Assembly: GCA_002118135.1 (NCBI GenBank)
Contig: BDIU01000176.1
Span: 241,543 to 305,542, forward strand
Source of the DNA: Trebouxia sp. TZW2008
Lineage: Eukaryota > Chlorophyta > Trebouxiophyceae > Trebouxiales > Trebouxiaceae
Direction: 5' to 3'
DNA: 64,000 bases
Positions 23,201 to 34,019 of the stretch are shown here, piece after piece. The translations under genes were made by a program, and so were the position numbers. Every line of letters starts with the position of its first letter. Within the stretch, counting starts at the first letter, position 1. The notes below the pieces were generated by a model, which did no database searches, was not told the DNA's origin, and saw only the letters and a program-made list of their open reading frames with translations.

Positions 23201-26200
23201 TTGCCTACACCCAGGGATCTTGCCTTTGATGCACACGCTGATGGAAGCTGGAATGATCTGAAATTGCTTGTATGTAAGCATGCTGACCTAACGCCTGAGT
23301 CTTTGAACACAGTACATGTAAAGCAGAGAAAGAGATCGTAGAATGCTTTCTCTAGCGTCAAGTGCAAACGTTTTGGGTTCAGGAAAGAAGTCTGTCTAGT
23401 TCCACAGGGGAAATGACACAGAGAAACGGACTATATGACGCTTCCACGCAAAGCACAGGAATGGGGTGTCCTGTTGTTGCAGCACAGAGCAACTTGGCAG
23501 AAGAGCACTGTGAACACCTGCAGTGACTTGCAGTACCCTAGCCTTGGCTTCGCCAGGGACAATCACAGCGATGAGCAGAGCAATACGTAAGTAGTGCCAG
23601 ACAGCAACATATCAAGAAGAGAAGAGGAGTGTTTGACAATTCCATACAGTACCACAACGACAAGAGGAGCATAAGAAGGGAGACTATGAATTGACTTGCA
23701 GTGACTTGCATCACTCGGTCTTTTACCTTGCCCCAAACACTCACAATGACAATAACAGTACAGTGTGATCTGTGCCTAACAGCACAACACTAAGAGAAGG
23801 AAACAAGTATGCGAGTCTCTTTATATGGAGTGAAAATCAACAGATGCAACACAACAAAGAAGAGAACTGTCAGTACCTGCAGTGACTTGTAGCACTCCGT
23901 CTTTTGCCTTGCCTGAGGCAATCACCACTGACACGCCACTTGACGCAGCCATCCATGCCGCATCCAACTGCATGCCAACACAAGTGTGTTGTTGATGTCA
24001 CCAGGGCAAGAGACAGGTTTTGCCTTGCAATGCATTTCTGCAAGGCAAGACCTGTTGTTGTTGTTGGTTGTTGGCAAGACATCTGATTCTGCAATGCAGC
24101 TGTTTGTAGAACAGACACAAAATGAGATCTGTGCCTCGGAAGTTGCAACAGGCAGTCTTGTGACCAATGAAATGCCGCATTAATTTGCACACTCAGATAG
24201 CTGTTTGTCAGGGTAACAAGGCAGGCATTTGTAATGACTTGTGACTTTACCTGTGGCAGCTGATTTTTTAGACAGAGTTGTTGCCTTGGAAAATGACAGG
24301 CAGAGGTTGTTTCAACACGTGTGACCAATGCCATGCTGCATCCACACAGCTGTTTGTCAAGCCAACAGTGCAAGACAATGCAACACTGCAGGCAACATTG
24401 AGCCGACCTCTTTGCTGTTTGGGAGTAAAATGGAATGCTTACAGGTACATGTCTCTAAAGCTTCTGCGCGATGACTCTCTGAAGGCACCTTTTGTGAAGC
24501 CAGCAAGATAAAGACTACAATACCCGTCTCTCAAGAATGCAGGTTGAGTAGTCTTTCCCTGTTGGCTTGACAAACACAAATTTTAACAGTCAGTAGGCAG
24601 AAGCTTTATCAGACCTGTGCCTATGAGCATGCAGTTGCGATGCAGGAACTTCAACAGCTGTTTTTGCTCAACATACCTGAAACACCATGTCTGTCGTCAG
24701 GCACAGTTGGACGTGAGTTTGTGGCCAGCTAAATGCGGCATCCAACTGCACCCGCGCACAGCTGTTTGCCAAAGCAACAGAACATGGAGGGATGCTTTGT
24801 TTACAGCCTGGCTCTTTGCTTGTTGACTGGCCAAAGAAAGAGCTTTTTCATGTCTATGCTGTTAGGCGTGTTTGAGAGGCCTCAGACAGACTGCGGTGCC
24901 CCTTTCCTGGCTGGACAACCAGCTGTGTGGCTGTGGAGGTGAATGCTTGCAGGCGCATGTCTGATACAGCTTCTCCGTGATGACTTTCAACAAGCCCAGT
25001 ATGTGAAGCCAACAAGACAAAGGACACAACACCTGTCAAAGAGGTGTTTGTGTACTTGTTCCCTGTGGGCTTGACAAACACAACTTGCAGCAGTCACTAG
25101 GCAGAAGCGTTGTAAGACCTCAGCGTGTGAGCTTACAGCAGTAAGTCCGCTTTGCCTATTGACTGGACAAACAGCTGTATGGGTCTGGAGGTGAATGCTT
25201 GCAGGCACAGCTCTGTTACAGCTTCTCCCTGACTTTTCAAAGCCATTCTTGCCAAGCTAACATGGGTCAAGAGTACAAAATCTGTCAAAAGGCAGGCGGT
25301 GCACCCTTTCCCTGTTGGCTTGACAAACACGACTTTTGAGAGTCACTAGGCAGAAGCGTTATCAGATCTGAGCATGTGAGCGTGCAGCAGGGAGTACACT
25401 TTGCTTGTTGACAAGACAATTTGCATGTTCACTGGACGAACAGCTGTATGGGCGTGGAGGTGAGTGCTTGCAGGCACAGCTCAGTTACAGCTTCTCCCTG
25501 ATGACTTTTCAAAGCCATTCTTGCCAAGCTAACATGGGTCAACAGTACAAAATCTGTCAAAAGGCAGGCGGTGCACCCTTTCCCTGTTGGCTTGACAAAC
25601 ACGACTTTTGAGAGTCACTAGGCAGAAGCGTTATCAGATCTGAGCATGTGAGCGTGCAGCAGGGAGTACACTTTGCTTGTTGACAAGACAATTTGCATGT
25701 TCACTGGACGAACAGCTGTATGGGTGTGGAGGTGAGTGCTTGCAGGCACAGCTCAGTTACAGCTTCTCCCTGATGACTTTTCAAAGCCATTCTTGCCAAG
25801 CTAACATGGGTCAACAGTACAAAATCTGTCAAAAGGCAGGCGATGCACCCTTTCCCTGTTGGCTTGACAAACACGACTTTTGAGAGTCACTAGGCAGAAG
25901 CGTTATCAGATCTGAGCATGTGAGCGTGCAGCAGTGAGTGAGGCTGCTTTGCCTGTTGACTGGATGGACAGGCAGCAGGGCCAGTGCCACAAACGGGATG
26001 CAGTTAAAGGGCACAAAGCCATGTCGGTGCCCCAACAACACATCTGTTTGCAATAGCTGTTCAAGCATCACAGAAACAGAGATTGCAGCTATGTGGGTGT
26101 GCAGGTGCAGAACTTTCATGCACAGTTCTGATACAGCTTCTCCCTGATGACTTTTCACAGCCATTCTTGCCAATTCAGCGAGATAAAGAGTATAACACCT

Positions 26201-29200
26201 GTGTCTCAAGCATGCAGGTTGTGTGCTCTTTCCCTGTTGGGTGGACGAGCATGAGTTTTGACAACCATCTAGGCAGAAGCGTTGTCAGACCTGAGCAGGT
26301 GAGCGTGCAGCAGTGAGTCTGCTTTGCCTGTTGAGTCAACAAACAGGCAGTAGGGCCAGTGCCAAAGACTGGCCGCAGTTGAAGGGCATGTAGCCATGTC
26401 GATGCCCCACCAACACATCTGTTTGCAATGTCTGGCCAAGCATCACAGAAACAGAAATTGCAGCTGTGTGGGTGTGAAGAAGAATGCTTGCATGCACAGT
26501 CCTGATACAGCTTCTCCCTGGCGACTTTTGAGACACGATTTCAGCATGCCAGCAAGGTAAAGAAGATGATACCTGTCAAAGAAGCAGGTAGTGTGCTCTT
26601 TCCCTGTTGGCTTGACAAACACGACTTTCAGCAGTCACAAGGCAGAAGCTTCGGCAGGCCTGAGCAAGTGAGTATGCAGCAGTGTGTTCACTCTGCTTGT
26701 TGACTGGATAAACAGCTGTGTGAGTGTGGAGGTGGATGCTCCTAGGCTCAGCTCTGACACAGCTTCTCCCTGATGACTCTTCAAAGACAGCTTTGTCAAG
26801 CCAACAAGAAGAAACATGCAACCTGTCAAGAGGCAGGTTGTGTACTCCTTCCCTGCTGGCTTGACAAACACACTTTCAGCAGTCCCTAGGCATAAGCTTG
26901 GTTGAGGGTTGTCATAATACAAGCAGTCATAAACTCAAACCTTAAGTGCAAGCCATTAAGAAGCCGACAGGGGTCGTACCTTGGACACCATGCCCCCCTG
27001 CCCCCCTGTGAGGGGCCCCCAAACTTGATCAGCTCATCATGCAATTTAGGGCAACAGGTGGGCTTGAAATGGTGATTGGCGCCAGAGGAATCCCATCATA
27101 CAACCAGTCTTGAACCCAAATGCTAAGAACAAGCCGATGAAGAGTTGACAGGTGTCATACCTTGGACACCATACCCCCCCTACCCCCCTGTGAGGGGTCC
27201 CCAAACTTGATCAGCTCATCATGGACTTCAGGGCAGTAGGTGGCTATGAAGTTGGAGCTGGGGTCAGCAGGGGGTCCATCATACAATCCCTCCACATCAG
27301 TCAGCAGCACCAGCAGATCTGCTTTCAGCTCAATTGATAGCAGTGCTGCTAAGCTGTCGTTGTCTCTGAAGGCAACCCTAGGCCCCTCTTTCTGCAATGC
27401 ACACATAATCACCTCAGATTGTGTCTGAGCTTTAGGGCTCAGTTGGGGTCAAATGAGGGTCCCGGGGGGGGGGAGAATCCCCACCATACAGTCCCTCTGC
27501 ATCTGTCAACAGCACCAGCAAATCTGTCCTGAGCTCAATAGTTAGCAGAGCTGCTAAGCTGCCGTTGTCCCTGAAAGCAACCTTGGGCCCTCTTTCTGCA
27601 ATGCACACACAGCTGGCTCAGATTTTGTTGAAGCTGTAGCATTCTGGCACTGCTGCTGAGTGCCTTATGGCACATCAGGAACAGCTCAGGGTACAACTGC
27701 AACTGATTTCATACATGCTTATGGGGCATGCAAATCAACCCGGGACATTGATAGTGACTACTTTACTGCATACATCAAGCAAGCACTGCATCAGCTCAGT
27801 GCGGTGTGACTATACAATGCATGATCAACGGCCTGGATTGGCAGTTTCAAAGTGACAAGGTGCTGTACAAAGCAGATTGGGGTTGATGGAGCAATGCAGT
27901 GTTTGGCAAAAGGCAAATGTGGAGTTGAGCATGCGGATCTCCAAGTTTCAGCTGGCTCTGAGTCTGCTCTCTTGCATCATGCATGTGACAAGCAATACTG
28001 GGGGCAAGACCCTTACTGTTGCTTTGACAACTCCTTTTGAGATGGCATCATTCTCATTGAAGACAGGCACCACGTTCATATCCAGCAGGTCCTCCACTGT
28101 GGTCACCAGGTTTTCCTTGAACGTAGGGTCTGCATAAACCATAAACGGTTAATGACATGTATTGAAAAGGCATTGCATTTGGCAAAGAGCACAATAATTA
28201 TGCTGATGGTGACGATTGTACAATTCAGTACAGGCGCTAACGGCGTGTAGCCGAAAGAAAAGAAATACCATGCACTGGCCGAAATTGCGCGCGCAAACCA
28301 TCATGCTTAACAGCTTCACGCGATGCATAAATCACATATGAAGTCATGTGTGGTCACCAGGACTTGAGCTGCTTGCAGATGCATGTTGCCAAACAGAGAG
28401 TCATACAAGGTCTTCAAACCGCCTTGGCCTGCTACTTGATTATTCATTATATGTTATATATTAACATATTAATTATGTATTATATAGCATATATCAATAT
28501 TGTATGAATCAGGCAAGACAAAGTAGGCACTCACAACATGCACGTATCCCCTCTTGAAGTCAGTTGTGATTACGGCAACTAATTTCACACCCAGTCATAC
28601 CACAGCTTACTGGTGAACTCAATCCTAGTGACCAAAACTTGAGCTGCTCAGTTGTCTGTCATGCCAAACAGGAATGAACACAAGGCCGTCAAGCCGCTTT
28701 GGCCTGCTGCTCAAGCATTCATCATGCGAAACAAAGTAGTCACACACACCTTGGGATGCTGAAAGAGCACAGATCACCTGTGAAATCATTTCTGGTGACC
28801 AGGACTTGCGCTGCTTGCAGGTCCATCATTCCAAACAAGGAGTCATACACTGCTTATGAGCCACTGTATTTCTTCTCCATTGAGCTAAAGTCGTGCCCAT
28901 GCTGCCAAACAGGCAATCGAAGAAGCATGTTTTACCTGTGAAATCATTTCTGGTGACAAGCACTTGAGCTGCTTGGAGATCCATCATGCCAAACAGAGAA
29001 TCATACAAGGCCATGAGCCCGCTTTGACCCGCTGCTGCTGCCGCTCTGCTAGGGACATTGCCACCGCCAGAGAACTGCATCTCCAATGGACTGCTGTTCA
29101 GCACTTTTTGCTGCCTTAGCTTCTGCCTGCCAATAGTCACCCCACCTATGTGATACATCACAGACTGAGTATCATCATTCTGACCCAACAGATGCTGATC

Positions 29201-31589
29201 ACACAGAGCTATGAGCCCGCCTTGGCCCACTGCCAGAGCTGCCCTAGGTATACTGTTACCGCCAGAGAACTGCATCTCCAATGGACTGCTGTTCGGCACC
29301 TTTTGCTACCTTCACGTCTGCCTGCCAATGGTCACTCCACCTGTGGCACACCATGAACAAAATGTGTTACACCGTGAACAACATGAGCCTGTGTGACACA
29401 TGCACATTACAAGCTATGCAAAGGAGACTGCACGTCCAAGGGCAAGCTCTTGAGCACCTTTTGCTGCCTTAGCTTCTGCCTGCCAATGGTCACCCTTCCT
29501 GTGTCACATCATTGACCACACAAACCCCTGTCACACATGCACAAGGTAAGTTATCTCCAAAAGTGCATGTCCTAAGGACTGCTGTTCAGACCTTTTTGCT
29601 GCTGCAGGCCGGTAGTCACTACACCTTGTATCACAAATCATGCATGTATATACAGCCTGGTGCACAGAACAGCAGAAACACAGACTGAAATCCTGCTGAT
29701 GCTGATACGTTCCTCTCCTCAAAGGGCAGAAGCGTCCAACAAAACAGTTTTGCCATGCTGCCCTTCCAGCAATATTGGCTATCCTCGTCGAGCTACAGGT
29801 CAGAGCGTGATTTGACAGCTCATCACACGCATCAAGATGGTCTCGGCTGCAAGCCTTCAACTTATACTTTTCTTGCTGCTCTTCACAAGCCTTCAACTTT
29901 ACTCACCTGAGGTCACCAGGATGACCTCTCGGCCGCCCCGCACCAGGGTCTCTAGCTGCTCCACTAGTGCTCCCAAGCGCCCCAGGGCTAGTCTGCTGTC
30001 CTGCCCTCTGGTCACACAGGCTGTGCCAATCTGCAAATGCAAACGCTTCTCAGAAAACGATTTCAGCAGCCTGCGACTTTGCGGCGTGTCATGGGTGCAT
30101 ATCTGCCCATTGCTTCTGAGATACAGTTTGTTGTTGCTGCTGTGCAGGACAGATGGGGATGCAAGCAAGTTTGCATGAAATGCTGAAGCTGCTTGTCTCA
30201 AACACCATCAGAGTTTTGCTATGATGGGAATATCAGAATCACCATCAAGCACAGGTGTGCATCACCCGCCAATATTTGGCAGAAGCTAGATTTACCACTT
30301 TGTGGGACATGCTTGAGACATGAGCACTCTAGCTAGCTCACAGGTGGCGTTGCTGCCTAACGCAGCAGATGCAGCCTGATGAACGGTGCAATCATCACTA
30401 CAAAGGTGAATTTCAGTGTGTCATGTGGCTGACAGCATAGTCTGCTTGCAACATTGTGCATGCACGCATGCATCACCACGCCACTTTCATCACTGCAATC
30501 ATGAACACACATTCTCATTGAGTGCTGCCAATGAATCATCTGCAACAATGGATGCATACTCTCATACAGTGCTGCAGATGAAACAAAATGAAACAAGATG
30601 ATCATCGAACCCACCTTGACAACAACACGCCTGGCGTTCCTGACAAGCTCTCGTGATGGGTCGTGGGTGCCATACTCAGATTCAAAATCTGCTGGGTAGC
30701 TGTCTTTGGGGTCCATGAAGTTGATGCAGGCTGGTACGTCCGACATCAAGCCAGAAAAGGACCTAGATGCTTTTCTTGAAGACATGCCGCCGCTGTCTTG
30801 CTTCTTTGGACTTGCTTTTGGAGGCTGCATTCATTCATTCAACCATTCATTCATTCATTCGTTAGTTAGGAACGCCTACTAGGCAGGGTTTGGAACCCAG
30901 CCAATAACTGCATACAGGCGCAATCAGGTGCCTCCAACTAAATTTGTCAAAAGCTGTCTTGAGCAAAATGAACTGGACATGCAAGGCAGCAAGCATGATA
31001 ACAATAATGATGGCAACGACAGCAGTAATGCTACAATACACATGCTCAGATGCTCAGGGTGTGTGTTCAAGTCCTTTCGTACGAGGCTAGCAAGCAGAAT
31101 GCTGCTGTCACAATCACCTTGTTGCGACAGGTGTACATACATGTAATGCCCGCACATGCAATTGACCAGTGGGTGATTGCAATGCAATGCAATGCAATGC
31201 AATGCAATGCAAGCGCTTTCACTTGGTGAAAGTCTTGTTTACAAACTTCCAGTTCAGCATGCCACGATGCATAATACTGCTGCTAAAACAGTAGGCAGTC
31301 TTTATGCAGCAGTGTTATGCATCATGCTGTCCTGAAAGCTGTAGAGTGGTAGACGCCCACTTAAGTGGGTATACAGGAGCAGCACTGGTGCTGTTTTCTG
31401 TTCGTGACGGTTGTTGGCGACACATGTGGGGCTTTGCAAGATGTCTTGCGATACCTTGTCGAATCCGTTGCTTGCAGCGCCGACCTCGCCCGCGTGCCTT
31501 TTGCCTTCCAAGGACGGCTGGTAAGCAAAAGCGGCCAGGAAGTTCTCCTTCCCGCCGTTGGCGTTGTCGTGTCTTGGTGTACCGGACAT
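17279..31589 (-). CDS. P5CS: Delta-1-pyrroline-5-carboxylate synthase, paralogue 1
   Basis: Bifunctional enzyme: an N-terminal glutamate 5-kinase and a C-terminal gamma-glutamyl phosphate reductase make P5C for proline. Exons: 31455-31589 (probable), 30615-30824, 29907-30030, 28936-29145, 28017-28129, 27161-27391, 23877-23967, 22609-22880, 21245-21595, 20498-20800, 19904-20004, 18090-18199, 17279-17604. All join in phase to 858 aa. If the first exon is not used, an ATG at 30830 gives 815 aa. Kinase landmarks: [71 protein letters not shown]. Reductase landmarks: [49 protein letters not shown], catalytic Cys in [10 protein letters not shown], then [10 protein letters not shown] and [12 protein letters not shown]. 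The RNDF segment, where plant enzymes sense proline, is kept. Divergent from P5CS2. Confidence 0.94.
17840..18115 (-). repeat. Echoes of the P5CS1 exon 18090-18199 3' end
   Basis: Variants of the exon end plus donor (plus strand: acctgtgacaatgcactcagtg) recur near 17868, 17920 and 18060 as well as at the intact 18088. All lie in the intron downstream of the exon and are out of frame or decayed. Confidence 0.6.
18580..19410. repeat. Complex tandem repeats in a P5CS1 intron
   Basis: The blocks gggcaggatgcaatgtga (near 18721, 18870, 19141, 19379), tgtgcagcaagctgcgctgg and caagtcaaattcatcaaagttgacctg recur in mosaic order. There are at least four partial copies of a unit of roughly 150-300 bp within the intron 18200-19903. 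Confidence 0.75.
20033..20101 (+). other. G-rich tract with quadruplex potential
   Basis: Six runs of four or more G separated by short loops (two loops of six bases between the first three runs). It lies in the P5CS1 intron between exons 20498-20800 and 19904-20004, on the strand opposite the transcript. Confidence 0.5.
20820..20940 (-). repeat. Echo of the P5CS1 exon 20498-20800
   Basis: A decayed copy of the middle of the exon ([15 protein letters not shown] on the minus strand). The plus strand gtcaccagtgcattTctgccacgt matches the intact exon region near 20690-20710. It is truncated and not usable. Confidence 0.75.
21620..22260 (-). repeat. Five echoes of the P5CS1 exon 21245-21595 5' end
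   Basis: The block coding [20 protein letters not shown] with its cag acceptor is repeated about every 120-145 bp upstream in the transcript, near 21660-21725, 21780-21840, 21900-21965, 22050-22110 and 22175-22245. The encoded peptides are clearly related ([40 protein letters not shown]). Some copies are open and keep an acceptor, but none continues into the rest of the exon. Confidence 0.88.
22445..23210 (-). repeat. Three partial or full copies of the P5CS1 linker exon
   Basis: The intact exon 22609-22880 ([20 protein letters not shown]...) is flanked by two copies. One at 23090-23210 keeps the acceptor and an open frame ([16 protein letters not shown] then [12 protein letters not shown]), but no clear donor is visible. 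The other, a 3' copy at 22445-22565, is decayed ([13 protein letters not shown] region). Confidence 0.85.
23505..23760 (-). repeat. Two echoes of the P5CS1 exon 23877-23967 3' end
   Basis: The exon end and donor (plus strand: cctgcagtgacttg.ag.ac) recur near 23515-23580 and 23695-23755 with a period of about 185 bp. Coding sense is lost. Confidence 0.7.
24013..24055. other. Short inverted repeat in a P5CS1 intron
   Basis: Arms of 17 bases (24013-24029 and 24039-24055) pair with one mismatch (G-U in RNA) around a 9-base loop. The left arm begins acaggttttgcc. Confidence 0.6.
24280..26930. repeat. 272-bp tandem array in the large P5CS1 intron
   Basis: At least three almost identical 272-bp units (for example cagctgtatggg at 25441 and 25713) lie inside a longer run of diverged copies. 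Recurrent words are ccctgttggcttgacaaaca, cagcttctccctgatgactt and tcactaggcagaagcgtt. The array explains duplicate open frames such as those at 25405-25611 and 25677-25883. I see no exon in it. Confidence 0.9.
26965..27085 (-). repeat. Echo of the P5CS1 exon 27161-27391 3' end
   Basis: A near copy of the [17 protein letters not shown] end plus donor, with the C-rich stretch altered. It lies downstream in the intron. Confidence 0.8.
27440..27610 (-). repeat. Echo of the P5CS1 exon 27161-27391 5' half
   Basis: A copy of the acceptor and first part of the exon ([25 protein letters not shown] coding) upstream of the intact exon. It ends in a C/G run near 27459-27474. Confidence 0.8.
28340..29610 (-). 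repeat. Multiple echoes of the P5CS1 kinase exon 28936-29145
   Basis: Decayed copies of segments coding [13 protein letters not shown] and [23 protein letters not shown] lie near 28350-28440, 28610-28710, 28780-28860, 29215-29335, 29450-29500 and 29570-29610, on both sides of the intact exon. The copy at 29215-29300 keeps a long open stretch ([19 protein letters not shown]). An AT-only-like island of about 65 bp sits inside at 28437-28503. Confidence 0.85.
31178..31212. repeat. (TGCAA)7 microsatellite
   Basis: Seven perfect TGCAA units, in the proposed first intron of P5CS1. An imperfect ATTC run lies at 30828-30862, next to the acceptor/ATG of the second exon. Confidence 0.95.
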
Positions 31590-32729
31590 TGTTTACAGCG
31601 GCGAGTTGACAGCTGGATCCGACAGGTGTTGCCGGCTTTCCGGAACGATCAGCTATGCCAAGCTTATCTTGCAGGTTGTGACAGTCACTTTGCGAGCCCT
31701 GGCTGTATGTCTCGGATGGCGATCAGAGGGCCAGCCTCAATCTTGCGACCACGTTTCGGGCTGTATTGCGCTATCAGCTGGTGTCCGTGATATGCGACAC
31801 ACTCGATGTAACGACTTGGGTGAAAACTCGACATGCACTCGTCGCTTTATCTTCTTGCGATATTAGATCTTTGACGAATTCTGACCAAATTAGGGCTCTC
31901 GGAAAGAGACTGCACGTTCTCTCTCTTGTTTCGTGCCGTTCTGACGCTGTGAGAGCGCGAGCGCGCTCGAACTTTGTCCTATACGGCTTTGTGCAAGTGC
32001 ACCAGGACGACAGCGTGAAACAGCAGTCGACGCTTCTGATCTGCACACGCGTACGAGACCGGCAAGCACTGGCAGAAAGCGTTTGGTCACGAAGGTCTCG
32101 GAAAGGGGCTCAGCCACCGCAGGATCTGTTTTTGCAGCATGGCGCAGGATCAGCCCAAGCGCCGAGGCATACGTGAGCTCCCCCAAAATTCGTTGCGTTA
32201 AGCTAAAGAGCCCTCAACAGCAGTGCACTTACCACTGCCGCTGAATGTGGCTCGTTTGGCTGTAAATCAACCAGCGCACTGCTGCGGCACCATGGCATGC
32301 AAGAGCGCACCACAATCTGCGCAAAACCGCGCTGTCGGCCTGCATGTAGCATGCACTCACTGCACTCGCTTTAGCACGTGTTGTGCCCTTTTGCACGTGG
32401 GCTGCAAGGTCACGTCTCGGATAGCAGAGTCAGTTTGCGCATAGTTGATTCTGCTGTGAGTACGCGCCGTTTGTACATCGCTTGTATCGGGGTCGTCGAC
32501 CGCTGAGTGACGCACATTTGCATTGCGTCACAGCCCAACAGTCAGTGTCTTGGGTCCTAGCGCGCACTGCAAATCACACATCACAGCAAACGCGCATTCG
32601 CTTAACGAGCAAGGGTCGCAGCTATGCCGCTGCCTCGCCGTTCATCACGTACGTTGCTTTCCAATTACAGCACATCGAATGGCACGGGTCTCGACAACGT
32701 GACTTTGGCCTTGCTGTGCAGCTGCAACA
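31590..32729. promoter_or_regulatory. Divergent P5CS1/P5CS2 spacer
   Basis: 1.1 kb between the two proposed P5CS start codons (1.9 kb if P5CS1 starts at 30830), so it must serve both promoters. It is richer in CpG than its surroundings, which leaves long open frames on both strands. None shows a family signature. I cannot assign transcription-factor sites. Confidence 0.5.
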
Positions 32730-33984
32730 ATGTCTATGAGTGACATAGCAGAGGGCTTCATCAAGCACACAGAGAAGACCTTCGGCGCTGCACATCCCAC
32801 CAGGGAGAAGGTCAAGAGCGCCAGGCGCATTGTGGTCAAGGTGCTGCCTAGCCTCAAGCCATGCATCATTTCTGTTGCATATATTGCTAGCATTTTGCTT
32901 TGTGGGCACATGCGGAATGCCATCAATGAACTTTAACTCTGCATTTTAGACAGTTTTACCTCAACTTTGTTACGTGTTGCATCTATTGCATTGCTGCCAA
33001 TATGCTGCATATCCAACAAGGTAGACCATGTTCTAGTGCTCCATACCGTGAACTGCTGCAGTATGCGATGTTGCAAAGCCAGCATACTGCAAATGACACA
33101 CTTTAAACTGCACTGAAAACATCTATGACTTGAAACAATCACAAATCCTGCCTCTTGAGTGGCGTACTGTTCACGCCGATTCCTAACCAATTGCTTTCAG
33201 GTTGGCACAGCTGTAGTGACCCGTGGCAAAGATCAAAGGTTAGCTTTGGGGAGACTAGGGTCGTTAGTGGAGCAGCTTGAAGCCTTAGTCAGGAGCGGCA
33301 GACAGATGATTCTGGTATCATCAGGAGCAGTCAGTGTGGGGCGCCAGAAACTCAGGCAGTCCCAGATTCTGAACAGCAGCCCCTTGGAAATGCAGATTGC
33401 GGGGCCTGCAACCGTTTGCAGTGAGTTTCTTTCTGTCCTTTTGTTTGTGTCACATGGGATATGTGCATCCTGGTATCATCAGGAACAGTCAGTGTGAGGC
33501 GTCAGAAACTCAGGCAGGCACAGCTCCTGAACAGCAGCCTCTTGGATATGCAGTTTGAAGGGCCTGCGGCTGTCTGCAGTGAGCATTGCTACTGGCACAA
33601 GTTGCACTACATGTTGTGGGACACTCAGCTGAGCAGGCAGGCATTGCATGTCTTGGGTAGATGTCAGCTTTTAGCACAGAATGGTCACTCTCATCCGCAC
33701 AGATATGCTAGCCTGTGGCTTTAATACCACTATGTGTGTGCAGCTAAGGCAGTTTTGAAATTATGCTTCACTGTCAGTCATGCAATCTTCAAGCAGTGCC
33801 TGACAGCAGACCTTGTGTCTGAATGACACAACTGAACAACACATCTCACTGAGAACAGATTGTTTCAAGAGCTGCCACAAAAAGCAGCCACTGCAAGCGT
33901 CACAGGTCACAGACAAACAGCAATCAAAGCACTTGACAGGCACAGAAGTTCACGCCAACGTTTGTAGATGGTGCCATGGTTTGT

Positions 33985-34019
<35 letters not shown>

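Noticed and set aside
25405..25883. Two nearly identical 68-aa open frames
   Set aside because: They are the same frame in two 272-bp tandem units inside a P5CS1 intron, not a gene family.
31302..32186. Overlapping open frames of 90-141 aa on both strands in the divergent P5CS spacer
   Set aside because: Higher GC leaves both strands open. Except for the first 45 codons from 31589, which fit P5CS1, none has a family signature; the one from 32186 starts with TTG.
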